This document shows positions 9,054 through 18,714 of a DNA stretch of 64,000 nucleotides, piece after piece. Both the position numbers and the translations under genes were made by a program. The notes below the pieces were generated by a model that was given only the letters and a program-made list of their open reading frames with translations, was not told the origin of the DNA and did not search any database. The first letter of the stretch is position 1; each line of letters opens with the position of its first letter. The stretch lies in assembly GCA_024104275.1 (NCBI GenBank), contig JAGGHK010000001.1:925798-989797 (forward strand), given 5' to 3'. This DNA is from Bifidobacterium sp. (lineage in GTDB: Bacteria > Actinomycetota > Actinomycetes > Actinomycetales > Bifidobacteriaceae).

Positions 9054-9217
9054 GACACACCTTCCGCTTTCGGCTTTAATCAGCCATTTCATGACATGTA
9101 CTTGTGTGCCCACTTTACCGACACAGCCTGACACATAGGCTCAACACGCAAACCCGTAATGCCAAGCCTTGCGGGTATCATACAGGCAGCGATTTCAAAG
9201 ACACAATAGGAGATACC

Positions 9218-9595
9218 ATGAGCGAGAACATCGACCGCAACGCCGTAAAACAGACCGTCCCCACCGACTCGAAAACCGGCAAGCCCTACATCAACACCGT
9301 TGCCGCCGTGGCCATCGCCCCCAGCGGCACGGGTTCGGAACTGAGCGAATACGTTGCACAATCCGTCAATGTCATCCGTCAATCAGGCCTGCCCAACGAG
9401 ACCAACGCGATGTTCACCAATATCGAGGGAAATCTTGACGATGTACTAAAAACTGTGCGTGACGCGACCATGGTGCTGGCAAGTCAAGGATATCGAACCG
9501 AAGTCACGCTAAAACTTGACATACGTCCTGGTTTTTCCGGTCAAATCAAAGAAAAGCAACAGCTTGTTGACGAGATTCTACGTCAAACGAAATAA
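9218..9595 (+). CDS. Thiamine-binding-like protein (MTH1187/YkoF family)
   Basis: 125 residues. The start ATG is preceded by AGGAG (ATAGGAGATACC). The fold signature is a beta strand VAAVAIAPSGTGSELSEYV, then LPNETNAMFTNIEGNLDDVL and a second strand VTLKLDIRPG, as in small MTH1187/DUF77-like proteins that bind thiamine or related molecules. It stands alone, divergent from glyS and 86 bases upstream of the LacI-type regulator. The physiological ligand is not shown by the sequence. Confidence 0.75.
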   Translation: MSENIDRNAVKQTVPTDSKTGKPYINTVAAVAIAPSGTGSELSEYVAQSVNVIRQSGLPNETNAMFTNIEGNLDDVLKTVRDATMVLASQGYRTEVTLKLDIRPGFSGQIKEKQQLVDEILRQTK

Positions 9596-9681
9596 ACGCC
9601 ATTTTCCAACGGAATAGACATTTGTTTCAAATAGTAGGCATCTCGTTTAATTAGTCCGTAAATAGGTATAGATTAAAGACC

Positions 9682-10731
9682 ATGATGACTATGAAAGACG
9701 TCGCGGAGAAAGCCGGAGTTTCGATCTCCACTGTCTCCTTGGTACTCAACAACAGGGATGCCGGACGCGTAAAAACTCAGATAGCCGCAAAGGTGCGGGA
9801 AATCGCCGACGAGCTCGGTTATAAGCCCAATCCGATGGCACGCAGCCTGCGTACCGGCAAAACCGGGATTTTGGGCTTCACCGCCGATGAAATCTACGAT
9901 ATCCCTTACACCGCGCAAACTCTGCAGGGCGCGCAGGACGCCGCGAGCCACTACGGATACATCATTCTGTTCGTCGATACCGACGGGTCGGCCAGCCAGA
10001 CTGACCAGATTTCGGTGCTGCAACGGTACGGCATGGACGGATTCCTCTATTCCAAGCCCTCCAGCCAGGTCACCGAAGTTCCCGAGGATCTCGTCCACTC
10101 CCCGCTGGTGCTGATTTCCACCAATACCGTCGATAACCGCTTCCCCATCGTCGAGCCTGACGAATTTGCCATCGGTTACGACGCCACCAAGAAGCTGATC
10201 GATTCGGGAGCGAAGAAAATCGCCTATATCGGCAATGCCGCACCGACCATCGCTCAGGCCACAAGACTTGAGGGCTATCGCAAGGCGCTCAAGGAAGCCA
10301 AGATGCCCTTCGACAAGAATCTGGTCGTCAACGTCTCGCAGAATGACGACGCCCTTGGCAAGGTCTCCTCGCTTTTCGACGAGGTGCACCCCGACGGGTT
10401 CTTCTGCTACGACGACGCACGCGCCTGGTACATCTACGAATGCGCCGCACGTCGCGGGCTGAACGTCGGCAAGGACCTTTCGGTTATCGGCGTGGGCAAC
10501 GACAGCAATATCGCCGACACCTTCACCCCCAAGCTGACCAGCGTTGCCATGCCGTATTACGAAATGGGCTATTGGGCTGTCTGCAAATTGGTTTCGCTGA
10601 TTGAAAAGCGCTCCTTGGGAGACGATCCGTTCCCGAAGAACCTCATCGATCTGCCGCCGATCAATTCCGCGATTCCGGCCTGCATCCATTGCCAGATCAT
10701 CGAAAACCAATCGGTCGTCGGCGACGAATAA
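9682..10731 (+). CDS. LacI-family transcriptional regulator
   Basis: 349-residue repressor/activator. The N-terminus is the helix-turn-helix (MKDVAEKAGVSISTVSLVLN) followed by the hinge helix (NPMARSLRTGKTGILGF). The rest is a periplasmic-binding-protein-like sugar sensor (about 65-340) with QISVLQRYGMDGFLYSKP and SVIGVGNDSN. It has no transporter or glycosidase gene beside it, so its sugar and targets are unknown. Several ATGs cluster at the start (9682, 9685, 9691) with no strong ribosome site; the third would begin MKDVAEKAG, the family norm. Confidence 0.9.
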   Translation: MMTMKDVAEKAGVSISTVSLVLNNRDAGRVKTQIAAKVREIADELGYKPNPMARSLRTGKTGILGFTADEIYDIPYTAQTLQGAQDAASHYGYIILFVDTDGSASQTDQISVLQRYGMDGFLYSKPSSQVTEVPEDLVHSPLVLISTNTVDNRFPIVEPDEFAIGYDATKKLIDSGAKKIAYIGNAAPTIAQATRLEGYRKALKEAKMPFDKNLVVNVSQNDDALGKVSSLFDEVHPDGFFCYDDARAWYIYECAARRGLNVGKDLSVIGVGNDSNIADTFTPKLTSVAMPYYEMGYWAVCKLVSLIEKRSLGDDPFPKNLIDLPPINSAIPACIHCQIIENQSVVGDE

Positions 10732-10761
10732 CGCAACGATGGCACTGGCTTAACAGTTGAG

Positions 10762-10801
10762 GCCGGTTGGCGATAATCCTTACGAATCATCGCCAACCGG
10801 C
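10762..10801 (+). terminator. Hairpin downstream of the LacI-type gene
   Basis: GCCGGTTGGCGAT and its complement form a 13-base stem around an AATCCTTACGAATC loop, 30 bases after the regulator's stop. The U-run is weak, so termination efficiency is uncertain. Confidence 0.55.
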
Positions 10802-10809
10802 AAATATTA

Positions 10810-10841
10810 ACGGCTCTTCCGTAACATCTCGGAAGAGCCGT
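10810..10841 (-). terminator. Hairpin downstream of uppS
   Basis: ACGGCTCTTCCG pairs with its complement around a short loop. On the minus strand it is followed by TTAATATTTG, so it probably ends the recO-uppS transcript; it may work in both directions with the neighbouring hairpin. Confidence 0.55.
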
Positions 10842-10903
10842 CAGTGTATCCAGTATCCATATGGTATGTTACGAATAATGCGCGTCTGTAATATACGAAC
10901 CCG

Positions 10904-11704
10904 TCACTTCGCTTTTGTTTTGACACCGCCGAAACGACGGTCGCGGTGGACATAGTGGTCGATGGAACGCCAAAGCGCCTCGCGTCCGTAATCCGGGAAC
11001 AGTTCAGGGGCGAAATCGAGTTCCGCGTAGGCCGCTTCCCACGGCAGGAAGTTCGAGGTGCGCTGCTCGCCGGAAGTGCGAATCACGAGGTCGCAATCAG
11101 GGATATCAGGATTGTAAAGATGATTGGAAATCATTGATTCGGTGACGCGGTCACCGCTGATCTTGCCGTCGCGCACTTCCTTGGCGATGGCCACCGCAGC
11201 GTCCGCGATTTCGGAACGACCGCCATAATTGATGCAGAAGACCACGTCGATGGTCGAATTGTGCTTGGTGCGCTCCATGGCAACCTCAAGCTCGTCAATG
11301 ACGGACTTCCAAAGCCTCGGGCGACGTCCGGACCAGCGCACGCGCACGCCCCACTCGTCCATCTGGGCCACGCGACGATGGATGATATCACGCGAGAAAC
11401 CCATCAAGAAGCGCACTTCCTGCGGGCTGCGCTTCCAGTTTTCCGTCGAGAACGTATAAAGGCTCAGGTAACGCACGCCGGCTTCGATGGCACCGGCGAT
11501 GGTGTCGAAAACGACCGGCTCGGCCGCCTGGTGGCCGTGGGTACGGGTCAGGCCGCGCTGCTGGGCCCAACGGCCGTTGCCGTCCATGATGACGCCGACG
11601 TGACGGGGAACCTTGTTCTTCGGGAACGCCGGGATGATCGAGGGGTCGGAGAACGGTGCCGCCGGCACATCGAGCGACGTGTAATCCACATGTTCAAAAG
11701 CCAT
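10904..11704 (-). CDS. uppS: Isoprenyl transferase (undecaprenyl diphosphate synthase family)
   Basis: Cis-prenyltransferase that elongates farnesyl or geranyl diphosphate to the polyprenyl lipid carrier for peptidoglycan. 266 residues. The P-loop-like motif HVGVIMDGNGRWAQQRGL, with the catalytic Asp, is followed by GHQAAEPVVFDTI, LSLYTFSTENWKRS and the C-terminal signature DLVIRTSGEQRTSNFLPWEAAYAELDF. It starts two bases after the recO stop (minus strand order recO, uppS), forming an operon, an arrangement widespread in Actinobacteria. Confidence 0.95.
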   Translation of the reverse strand: MAFEHVDYTSLDVPAAPFSDPSIIPAFPKNKVPRHVGVIMDGNGRWAQQRGLTRTHGHQAAEPVVFDTIAGAIEAGVRYLSLYTFSTENWKRSPQEVRFLMGFSRDIIHRRVAQMDEWGVRVRWSGRRPRLWKSVIDELEVAMERTKHNSTIDVVFCINYGGRSEIADAAVAIAKEVRDGKISGDRVTESMISNHLYNPDIPDCDLVIRTSGEQRTSNFLPWEAAYAELDFAPELFPDYGREALWRSIDHYVHRDRRFGGVKTKAK

Positions 11705-11706
11705 AC

Positions 11707-12429
11707 TTACGAATCTAGCAACTTCAACGAACGGATGGGACGTTCAAGGTAATATTCTCCCCATTCTTCAACAAATCGCCGTATTTCCGCTTTCAAAGGC
11801 GCACGGTCGAGTACATTCCAGTCCCCCTCAATAAGCGCCTCCATCTGCTCACGACCGTCGAGATCGATGCGCCGCGAATCGGGCGTGTGGTCAGTGGAGC
11901 AGAGGATGCCGCCGGAAGCCACGGAAAAGTAACCGAGGTCGTCGCGTCTGCCGCACACCGCGCAGGAGGAAAGACGTGGGGTCCAGCCGGCCTGGGCCAA
12001 AGCCCGCATCACGTAGGAATCGCTGATCGCTTCGGCCGGGTGGAGTGCTCTGGCCAGCGCCGCCAACGCGGAGATCAGCAGCATATATTGGCGTTGTGCG
12101 GGCTCGTGCTCGGTGGAAACGAGCTTGTCGGTGGTCTCGGCGATGACGTTGGCGGCGGTATAGGCATCGTAATCCACACAGATACGGGCGGCATAGGAGG
12201 AAATGGAAGCGGCCTGGGAGACGACATCGAGCGAACGGCCTTCGGCTATCAGCAAATCGTCGCGCATGAAGGGCTCAAGCCGTCCGCCAAACCTTGATTT
12301 GGTGCGCCTCACACCCTTCGCAACAGCACGCACCTTGCCGTGCTGCTTCGTCATAAGGGTGATGATGCGGTCGGCCTCGCCGAGTTTGACAGTCTTCAGC
12401 ACCACACCCTCGTCACGATACAACGCCAT
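11707..12429 (-). CDS. recO: DNA repair protein RecO
   Basis: Mediator of RecA loading in the RecFOR pathway. 240 residues from the ATG at 12429, which follows GGGGAGGTGAAGCGG; a GTG nine bases upstream overlaps the ribosome site and is less likely. The N-terminal OB fold begins MALYRDEGVVLKTVKLGEADRI and continues GKVRAVAKGVRRTKSRFGGRLEPF. A zinc-like cluster is visible: CAVCGRRDDLGYF and the later GGILCSTDH. Cotranscribed with uppS. Confidence 0.93.
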   Translation of the reverse strand: MALYRDEGVVLKTVKLGEADRIITLMTKQHGKVRAVAKGVRRTKSRFGGRLEPFMRDDLLIAEGRSLDVVSQAASISSYAARICVDYDAYTAANVIAETTDKLVSTEHEPAQRQYMLLISALAALARALHPAEAISDSYVMRALAQAGWTPRLSSCAVCGRRDDLGYFSVASGGILCSTDHTPDSRRIDLDGREQMEALIEGDWNVLDRAPLKAEIRRFVEEWGEYYLERPIRSLKLLDS

Positions 12430-12532
12430 CCGCTTCACCTCCCCGATTCTGATAACAGATACATACTACAGGCACCGTCCGTCGCCATGCCTCGAGCGAG
12501 AGCAGCATTGATCAAGGCTTCTCCCGACGACT

Positions 12533-12626
12533 TTGTGCCCCTAATCGGTCACTAGTGCCCCTTGACGTATGTTTTTACGCTCAAAAATCTACGTTATGGG
12601 GCACTACTGACCGGTTCAGGGCACAA
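12533..12626. repeat. Dispersed palindromic repeat, family 2, copy A
   Basis: About 94 bases. The arms TTGTGCCCCTAATCGGTCACT and AGTGACCGGTTCAGGGCACAA-like sequence pair imperfectly, with an inner GACGTA(T)GTTTTT/AAAAATCTACGT hairpin. The core, ATGGGGCACTACTGACCGGTT, recurs with few changes at 18556-18641 in the same orientation. The stretch 12430-12856 holds no gene otherwise. Confidence 0.65.
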
Positions 12627-12780
12627 CTTATGGACGGTTGGAAGTGGGATTGACCAGAGGAACGAAGCATTTTCCATGGCGGAATTTTGGCCAGTCTACT
12701 GTAAAGGACAACACACAGGGCGGGGTCGGAATTGAGCACTTCCCGAAAAATCATGGATTATTATGCTTTGTGCAAGGAAA

Positions 12781-12810
12781 TGGGCCGGCCCCATGATGGG
12801 AACCGGCCCA
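12781..12810 (-). terminator. Terminator-like hairpin downstream of the adhesin
   Basis: TGGGCCGG at one arm pairs with CCGGCCCA at the other. A smaller hairpin (GTCAGATC...GGTCTGAC, about 12820-12840) lies between it and the adhesin stop. Read on the minus strand it is followed by ATTTCC, so the U-run is weak. Confidence 0.5.
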
Positions 12811-12856
12811 GATTGCATCAGTCAGATCCTACGGTCTGACTATCTCAGTTATTGGC

Positions 12857-14461
12857 TTACTCGTTTTCCTTGCGTTTGCGCAGGGCGAGGGCCAGACCTG
12901 CCAGGGCGGTCAAGGTGAGCGCCAGCGTCGCCGGAGCGGTGACGGCGGCACCGGTGTTGGTCAGGCCGTTCCGGAGCTTCAGGCCCGCCAGTGCGGCGCG
13001 CAGAGCAGCCGCAGCCTGGTCGATGTCGGACTGCGAGGCGTTCGGATCACGGGCAACCGCCTTGTCATGGTTCAGCGCGTCCTGGAACGCCTTCCACGAA
13101 TCCTGCGTGTAGTCGGACTGCCTGTGCCTGCCCGCCTCGGCCTCCGCCGCCTGGCCGATCAGACCGTTCAGGCCCGCCAGACCGTCGGAGCCGTTCGCAC
13201 CATTGGAACCGATCAACTTGAGACCGTTGAGCGCATCCTGCAACGCGCCCATCGCCTGGTCCACGTCGGACTTCGAGGCGTCCTGGTCCTTGGAGACGGA
13301 CTCGGCATGGTCGAGCGCGTCCTGCAACGGCTTCCATGTATCGGGCGTGTAATCCGACTGCTTGTCGCCCTTGGCCTGTTCGATCAGCGCGTTCAGCGCC
13401 GTCTTGTCCGGGGCCCACTTCGCAGTCAGCGCCACATCGGCGGTGACGCCGGTGTCGAAACCATAGTCACGGCCCTGCGAGTCCAGCCAGCCCGCCAGGA
13501 CGTAGCCGTCACGGCTCACCGCACCGGCCGCAGGCCGAGTCGCCTTGTCGCCTTGATTGACCACTTGCATAGCAGGTTGGCCGATGCCGCCAGCTGGGTC
13601 GAAGGTCACGTTCCACGTTTTGATCCATTGAGCATACGTGGTGAAGTCATGATCGGGGGCCACGTTGAAGTCGAGCTTTGAACCACCCGTAGCATCCGTG
13701 TACCATGCATCAAACCGGTAGCCGGTCTTCGTCGGATTCTGCGGCTCGGTAAGTTTGTAGCCATCCGCGACACTCTGGCCAGGAACAGGCGAACCATCTT
13801 GCGAGTCGAACGTGACATTATGATGAGCGTCCGCCCACTTTGCCTTCAACGCCACATCCCCGGTCAACGGCGTGTCGAAATCATACGGCTCGCCGGTGCT
13901 CACCACGACCCATCCCTTGAACACGCTACGCTCGGAATGATGGTCAAAAGGCGGGGTGCCGGGAACATCAGGGTTCGTAGCCTTGAGGCCCTCATCACGC
14001 GTCTGCGTCGCCGGGTGCACGCTGCCGCCGTTCTCGTCGAACGTCACGTCCCACGTCTTGACCCATCCGCCGTACAGGGTGAAATCACTTCTAGGAATGG
14101 TCGTCGTGAAATCGAATGCGTCGGCACCACGCGTAGCCTCCAACAGCAACGACGACGGACGAATCAGATACCATGCGTCAAACCGGTAGCCCGTCCTCGA
14201 CGGTTCGGACGGAGGAGTCAGCAGCGCTCCGTCAACCACCCAACTATCCGTCGAACTGCCGCCGTTCATCGAGTCGAAAGTGATCTTGTGGCGCGCGTCG
14301 CCCCACTTCGCCTTCAGCGTCAGGTCGCCAGTCACCGGCTTGGTGAAGTCATACTTCACGTCGCCGTCGTACCAGCCAAGGAACTTGGCCGACTCGCCAT
14401 GCGAATCACGAGGCACCGTGGTCGGCGCGCCCGGATCGGACGCCGTGCCACCCGTATCCAC
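12857..14461 (-). pseudogene. Sortase-anchored surface protein, C-terminal part after a frameshift
   Basis: Continuation of the adhesin whose N-terminal part is at 14356-17436, one reading frame away. It carries several Listeria-Bacteroides-type (InlB B/Flg_new) repeats, each ending near F-x-G/A-W-Y and D-x-x-L-x-A-K-W. Two FIVAR-like helical modules follow (KQSDYTPDTWKPLQDALDHA and RQSDYTQDSWKAFQDALNH). The C-terminus has the sortase motif LTNTG, a hydrophobic segment (about 24 residues) and RKRKENE. It has no start codon of its own with a ribosome site. If the upstream frame were restored the full protein would be about 1,525 residues, anchored to the cell wall. The lesion lies near 14470-14485. 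Confidence 0.75.
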
Positions 14462-17436
14462 CGTTTCCTGGCGACATCACTGCCACCGGCCGAGTTGAAT
14501 GTCACCACATACGTCTTGATCCAGTGCGCGTACACCGTGGTGTCCTCGGTGATCTCGGTCGTGTCGAAATCGAACTTGGTCGAACCGGTCGCATCCGTAT
14601 ACCAGTTATCGAACCGGTAACCCCCGCGCGTCAGGTTCTTGCCCGCCGCAGGACGTGCCGCCTTGCCGCCATCGGCGACGCCCACTGCGTCCGGTGCGCC
14701 AGAACCGCCTTGGGCGTCGAAGGTCACCGTGTGGTTGGCGGCGGCCCACTTCGCCTTGAGTTTCAGGTCACCGGTCACCGCATCGTTGAAATCGTATTTG
14801 GCCTTGCCGTTGTACCAGCCGCGGAACACCGAGGGGTTGCCGTCACCATCATTCGGAGCCGGGCTCGGTGTGCCCGGATCGGGGACCTTCTTGCCGTCAT
14901 CCACCGTCACCGGAGTCTTCACCGCGCCGCCGCCGTTCGCGTCGAACGTCACCTTGTGAGTCACGACCCAGTGCGCATACGCCGTCACATCGCCGGTCAG
15001 CGCCTGCGAGAAGCTGAACTCGTCGCCCCCCGTGGTGGCCGTATACCAGCCAAGAAAACGATGGCCGGCCCGAGTCGGATCCGCCGGCTTGTCAGGACTC
15101 TTCCCGGCATCCTTCACCTGATCATCCACCGCGGAACCACCGTTCGCCTCGAACCTCACCTTATAGATCCTGACCCACTTCGCCACAATCGTCGTGTCCG
15201 CATTGATGGCCATATCAGAGAAATTGAACTCCGTGTCATACGTGTCATCCGTATACCAGCCATCGAACCGATAGCCGGTCTTCGACGGGTCGGGGGTCGG
15301 TTTTGTGGCATGGCCGCCATCCTTGACACCCTGGTCGACGGGAACATCGGACACCTCGCCCGAACCCACGTCGAAGTGGACCGGGTTCAGCATCTTCACG
15401 TCCACGGACGCGGAAACATTGTTCCGGCCTTCGATGCCATTCGTGCCGGCGGTATCCGTGGCCTTGACCTTGGCCTTCCCTCTCATCGGCACGCTCGCAG
15501 GCACATCCACGCTGAACTTGCCGTCAGTGCCGGAGGTCACCGTCGAAGTCGTCCCGTCCGGCCAGGTGATGTCGACCGTATCGCCGGATTCGGTCGTTCG
15601 GTCGGACTGGGTCTTCTTGTCGCCGCTGGACCACACTGTGCCCTTCAACGTCCCCGCCGAGGAGTCGACCTTCAGATCCTCGAACCCAGGTGCCACTGCA
15701 TCGACCTTGGTCTCGTACGGCTCCGAATCATCGGCATCCTCGTCGGAACCTCTGGTGATCTTGGCGGTGTACGTCACGTCGCCGCCCTTGCCGACCGTAT
15801 CCTTCGGCAGGGGTACCACGGCGCTCCACGTCGTCTCACTGTCCGTCAACGCCACCTCGCCGCTGGACTGCTTGCCATTGTCACTGACAGTAAGCTTGTC
15901 ACCGTTGTGAACCGTGCCCGCGATCGACCCCGTCAGATGCACGCCATCCGTATTCACCGTATGAGCGGTAATGGTCGGCTGCGGCTTGTCGGACCAACGA
16001 GCATATAAGGTGACGTCCCCCATATCATAGGGAATCACGGAAACATTGCCATTCACATCCTTGAGTGGATAATCGGTGCCTTGCATATTCGCCTGGGTGT
16101 TCCAGCCCTTGAACCGGTAACCTGGACGGGTTGCAGCCGTGCAGATTGCGGCATTAGGGACCGCGTAGCCGTCACCGCACCCCGTGACGCTGCTGCTACT
16201 GCCGTTGCCGTTATACTGGGCCGTCGTCAGATACAGCCACTCACCTTTACCATCAAGACCCACAGGACCCGGATCAATACCCTGCCACCCCGGCATCTTG
16301 GCCTTCTGATCTACAGACTCATATCTAGGAGTCGTAGGAATGCAATCGTCCGAAAATGGATAAGCTTGGCAATAATAACTTGGCATATCTTGGTGCCCAT
16401 ACACCGACCATTGGCCCGCAGGATCATTATTCGTTTTTCCGGGAGCGATGTGCGCACCAGAACCTAGCTTCAAACGTTTCAGACTAGTGGTGCCTTGAAA
16501 CATACAAAAATAGGATCGTAAGCGGGCAGGATAACTGTTCCCGGAACCATTACCGTACCACAGCCAAGTCAGCCCGCTCATGTCGAAGCCACTTATGTCC
16601 AGTGACTGCAACGAAGAACAGCCCTGGAACATGCTCGTCATGTCCTTGACCTTGGCCGTCTTCCAGTGCGACAGATCGAAACTGCGGCCGTTCGGCGCGG
16701 CCTGGGGACTTCTGTCGACGTCGCCCACCAGGGCGCTGTCGTTCAAAAACATGTGGTTCATGTCAACGACGGTGCTGGTGTCCCACTTGTTGATGCCCGT
16801 GACCGTGGTCAGATGGGCGAGGTCATGGAACATGTAGCCGATGTGGCTGGCACTGCTCGTGTCGAGGTTCCCCACGTCGGCGGTCTTCAGATTCGGCAGG
16901 AAATAGTTGTCGAAGATGCCCCAGCCGCTCGTCAGCTTGACCGGGTCCCCCGCGTTCTCATCGACCACGAGTCTGGTGACCTGGGTGCTCTTGTACTGGG
17001 AATTGATCGGGTTGCTGCCATCATCTCCGATGGTACCTGTGTCGGGGATGGTCCCCGATTCCAGTTCGAGCACGCAGTCCTGCTGGTCATCGGAAAGATG
17101 GATGTTCCAGTGCAGCGTGCCCCACGTCTGATTAGCCTTCTCCGTGCAGGGCACCGCGTCCCGCGCGCCAACGGAGCCTTGTGCGGTTTCGCCTGAGCCA
17201 GATTTCGGCTTTTGAGGAGAGACTGGAACCGTTCCCGAAGTCGCCGAGCCATTGCCAGACTCACCTTTGGAAGGTGCTTCAATCGGCCAGTCAGCCTTCT
17301 TGTCGGTATCAGCCTGAACGGATTGAGACTGAGTGGTTGCTTTCTCATTGGTCTGCGTATTGGCGGAAGCAGACGGACCGGCCAATCCGACCAACATCGC
17401 CGGAGCCACGAGCGCGGCCGCAACACCCTTGAACAT
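14356..17436 (-). pseudogene. Sortase-anchored BspA-like adhesin, N-terminal part
   Basis: Opens with a signal peptide (MFKGVAAALVAPAMLVGLAG, then PSASA). Residues about 30-110 are Ser/Thr/Gln-rich. Residues about 130-330 contain BspA-type/DUF285 leucine-rich motifs (MFHDLAHLTTVTGINKWDTS, MFQGCSSLQSLDISGFDMS). From about 470 onward are Ig-like and repeated InlB B-type units (TGYRFDGWYTD, HRFLGWYTATTGG). At GGSDVARK the frame fails and the ORF runs for about 27 unrelated residues to a stop; the matching C-terminus is in another frame (12857-14461). A one-base change in GGAAACGG would reunite them. The product would mediate surface contact. The ATG is preceded by GAGGGTAGG. Confidence 0.75.
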
Positions 17437-17853
17437 CGGTATAACCTACCCTCTCAGTGTGGTCGAAGCGCCTTCGTCCGCGAGAACCCGCCATGTCAGC
17501 ACATCGTCGCAGGACAGCCCTGAAACCACAGAAATGTGTAGCATAATTTGCAATACCTATTAAACCCAATATGGCTAACATCACACTATCTGTTACACGG
17601 CTATCAAATTCGGCCTATCCTGCAAACAAGCATCAAAACGATAAAATGCAATATGATATAAATAAACCGAAATAATCGCCGTAAGCGTTCGGCAATGAGA
17701 CAGACCGCGCTTTTCCTGTCGACTCAGGGGCACACTATCCTAATAGACAGGTTGCACCTAAGCGAAAACACAGACGAAAAGCAAACATTCCAACAGCACC
17801 TCATCGTGCCCGAACCTCAATCCGTCAAGCCCATCGTCTTCATTGACCCGCTA
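17437..17853. other. AT-rich intergenic region upstream of the adhesin
   Basis: Contains the adhesin's promoter region, rich in A/T (17545-17690). I see no gene, RNA or repeat here; the reading frames present are not protein-like. Confidence 0.4.
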
Positions 17854-18075
17854 TCAGGAAATCGTGGACATTTTCTGCTTCTCAGCACAATCCGGCAAAG
17901 CGCCGACACCATACTCATCCATGACTCTTCTGGCTGTCTCCGCATCAAGATTGCCATAGACAACGGGACCGACGCAACCTTCCCAAGTACCATCCTCATA
18001 TTCGGCTGCCATCTCATCCAGTTGCCGCTCGGTATAACCGAACTCGCGCTCTATCTCTTCGCTGTTCGCCATCAT
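17854..18075 (-). CDS. Small antitoxin-like protein
   Basis: 72-73 residues. The start ATG(ATG) follows AAGGAG directly, and the first ATG overlaps the stop of the restored upstream frame as ATGA, typical of a coupled toxin-antitoxin pair. The sequence begins MANSEEIEREFGYTERQLDE, then MAAEYEDGTWEG, resembling the N-terminal part of small actinobacterial antitoxins. The usual ribbon-helix-helix segment is not evident; instead it ends ETARRVMDEYGVGALPDCAE. Function is inferred from arrangement and resemblance only. Confidence 0.55.
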   Translation of the reverse strand: MMANSEEIEREFGYTERQLDEMAAEYEDGTWEGCVGPVVYGNLDAETARRVMDEYGVGALPDCAEKQKMSTIS

Positions 18076-18352
18076 CTCCTTCGCAGTAATCCTAATTCTT
18101 CTAGTGTACGCTTTGTCGGCGGCGTCTTCGCGTGGAAACAAGCCAACGACCATTCCTCTTCATAGTAGCCACCAATTCCAAATGCCTCCCACGACCGTCC
18201 AATCCGATTGAAGACCAATATCCCGAACCATCAGGTCTCAGCCGCGAGCACAATTGCGTTCGCCATGCAGCAATCACGTCCTCGTCGGTTATGTCCGGGT
18301 GGCGTTGTTGGATTCGCGGAGCGACCACTGGATCTCCAAGTACTTTGTTCAT
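18072..18352 (-). pseudogene. Toxin-like gene with a one-base frameshift
   Basis: Begins MNKVLGDPVVAPRIQQRHPD and continues DEDVIAAWRTQ, SRLRPDGSGYWSSIGLDG, RGRHLELVATMKRNGRWLV. The frame as given then reads STRRRRRQSVH and stops at 18101. If one T is added to the TTT run near 18138 the protein continues FHAKTPPTKRTLEELGLLRRR and stops at 18072-18074, overlapping the downstream ATG by four bases. That tail is a far better family ending. The start ATG follows GGAGGT almost immediately, and a TTG further upstream is possible. I cannot assign a toxin family with certainty; the gene order is toxin first, antitoxin second. Confidence 0.6.
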
Positions 18353-18555
18353 ACCTCCATTGCACACGACGGAAGCGTTGCGGCGCAAGCCAAAACGGGT
18401 ACTGTGGTCGAATGCTCAGGGTTATGCACAACCCGAGCGTGTCGCGGTTTTTGCACACAAAACGAGCACGGGGAATCTGGCTATACACATCTTTAATATC
18501 CAGTGGTCATTTATCCACAAGCCCGGCCATCTTTGTCACAAGCCACGACCTTCCT

Positions 18556-18641
18556 GCCACAAACCGGTCATTAATGCCACCTGACGTAAGTTTTTCCGTC
18601 CAAAAACCGACGTGATGGGGCACTATTGACCGGTTTGTGGC
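18556..18641. repeat. Dispersed palindromic repeat, family 2, copy B
   Basis: GCCACAAACCGGTCA and its exact complement close a long hairpin with inner GACGT/ACGT arms around TTTTTCCGTCCAAAAA. Shares its core with copy A at 12533-12626 in the same orientation. A further partial arm (CGACCGATTTGTGGCACAAC) follows to about 18666. Together the copies bracket the adhesin and toxin-like genes. The rest of 18389-18714 holds no gene that I can support. Confidence 0.65.
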
Positions 18642-18714
18642 ACAAGCGACCGATTTGTGGCACAACTTATGGTCGTTGCTGGAAACAGACAGACCAGCGC
18701 GTAAGCCTCAAACC

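Noticed and set aside
14440-14500. Programmed -1 frameshift in the adhesin
   Set aside because: No in-frame X-XXY-YYZ slippery heptamer or following pseudoknot is visible; a plain one-base indel is simpler.
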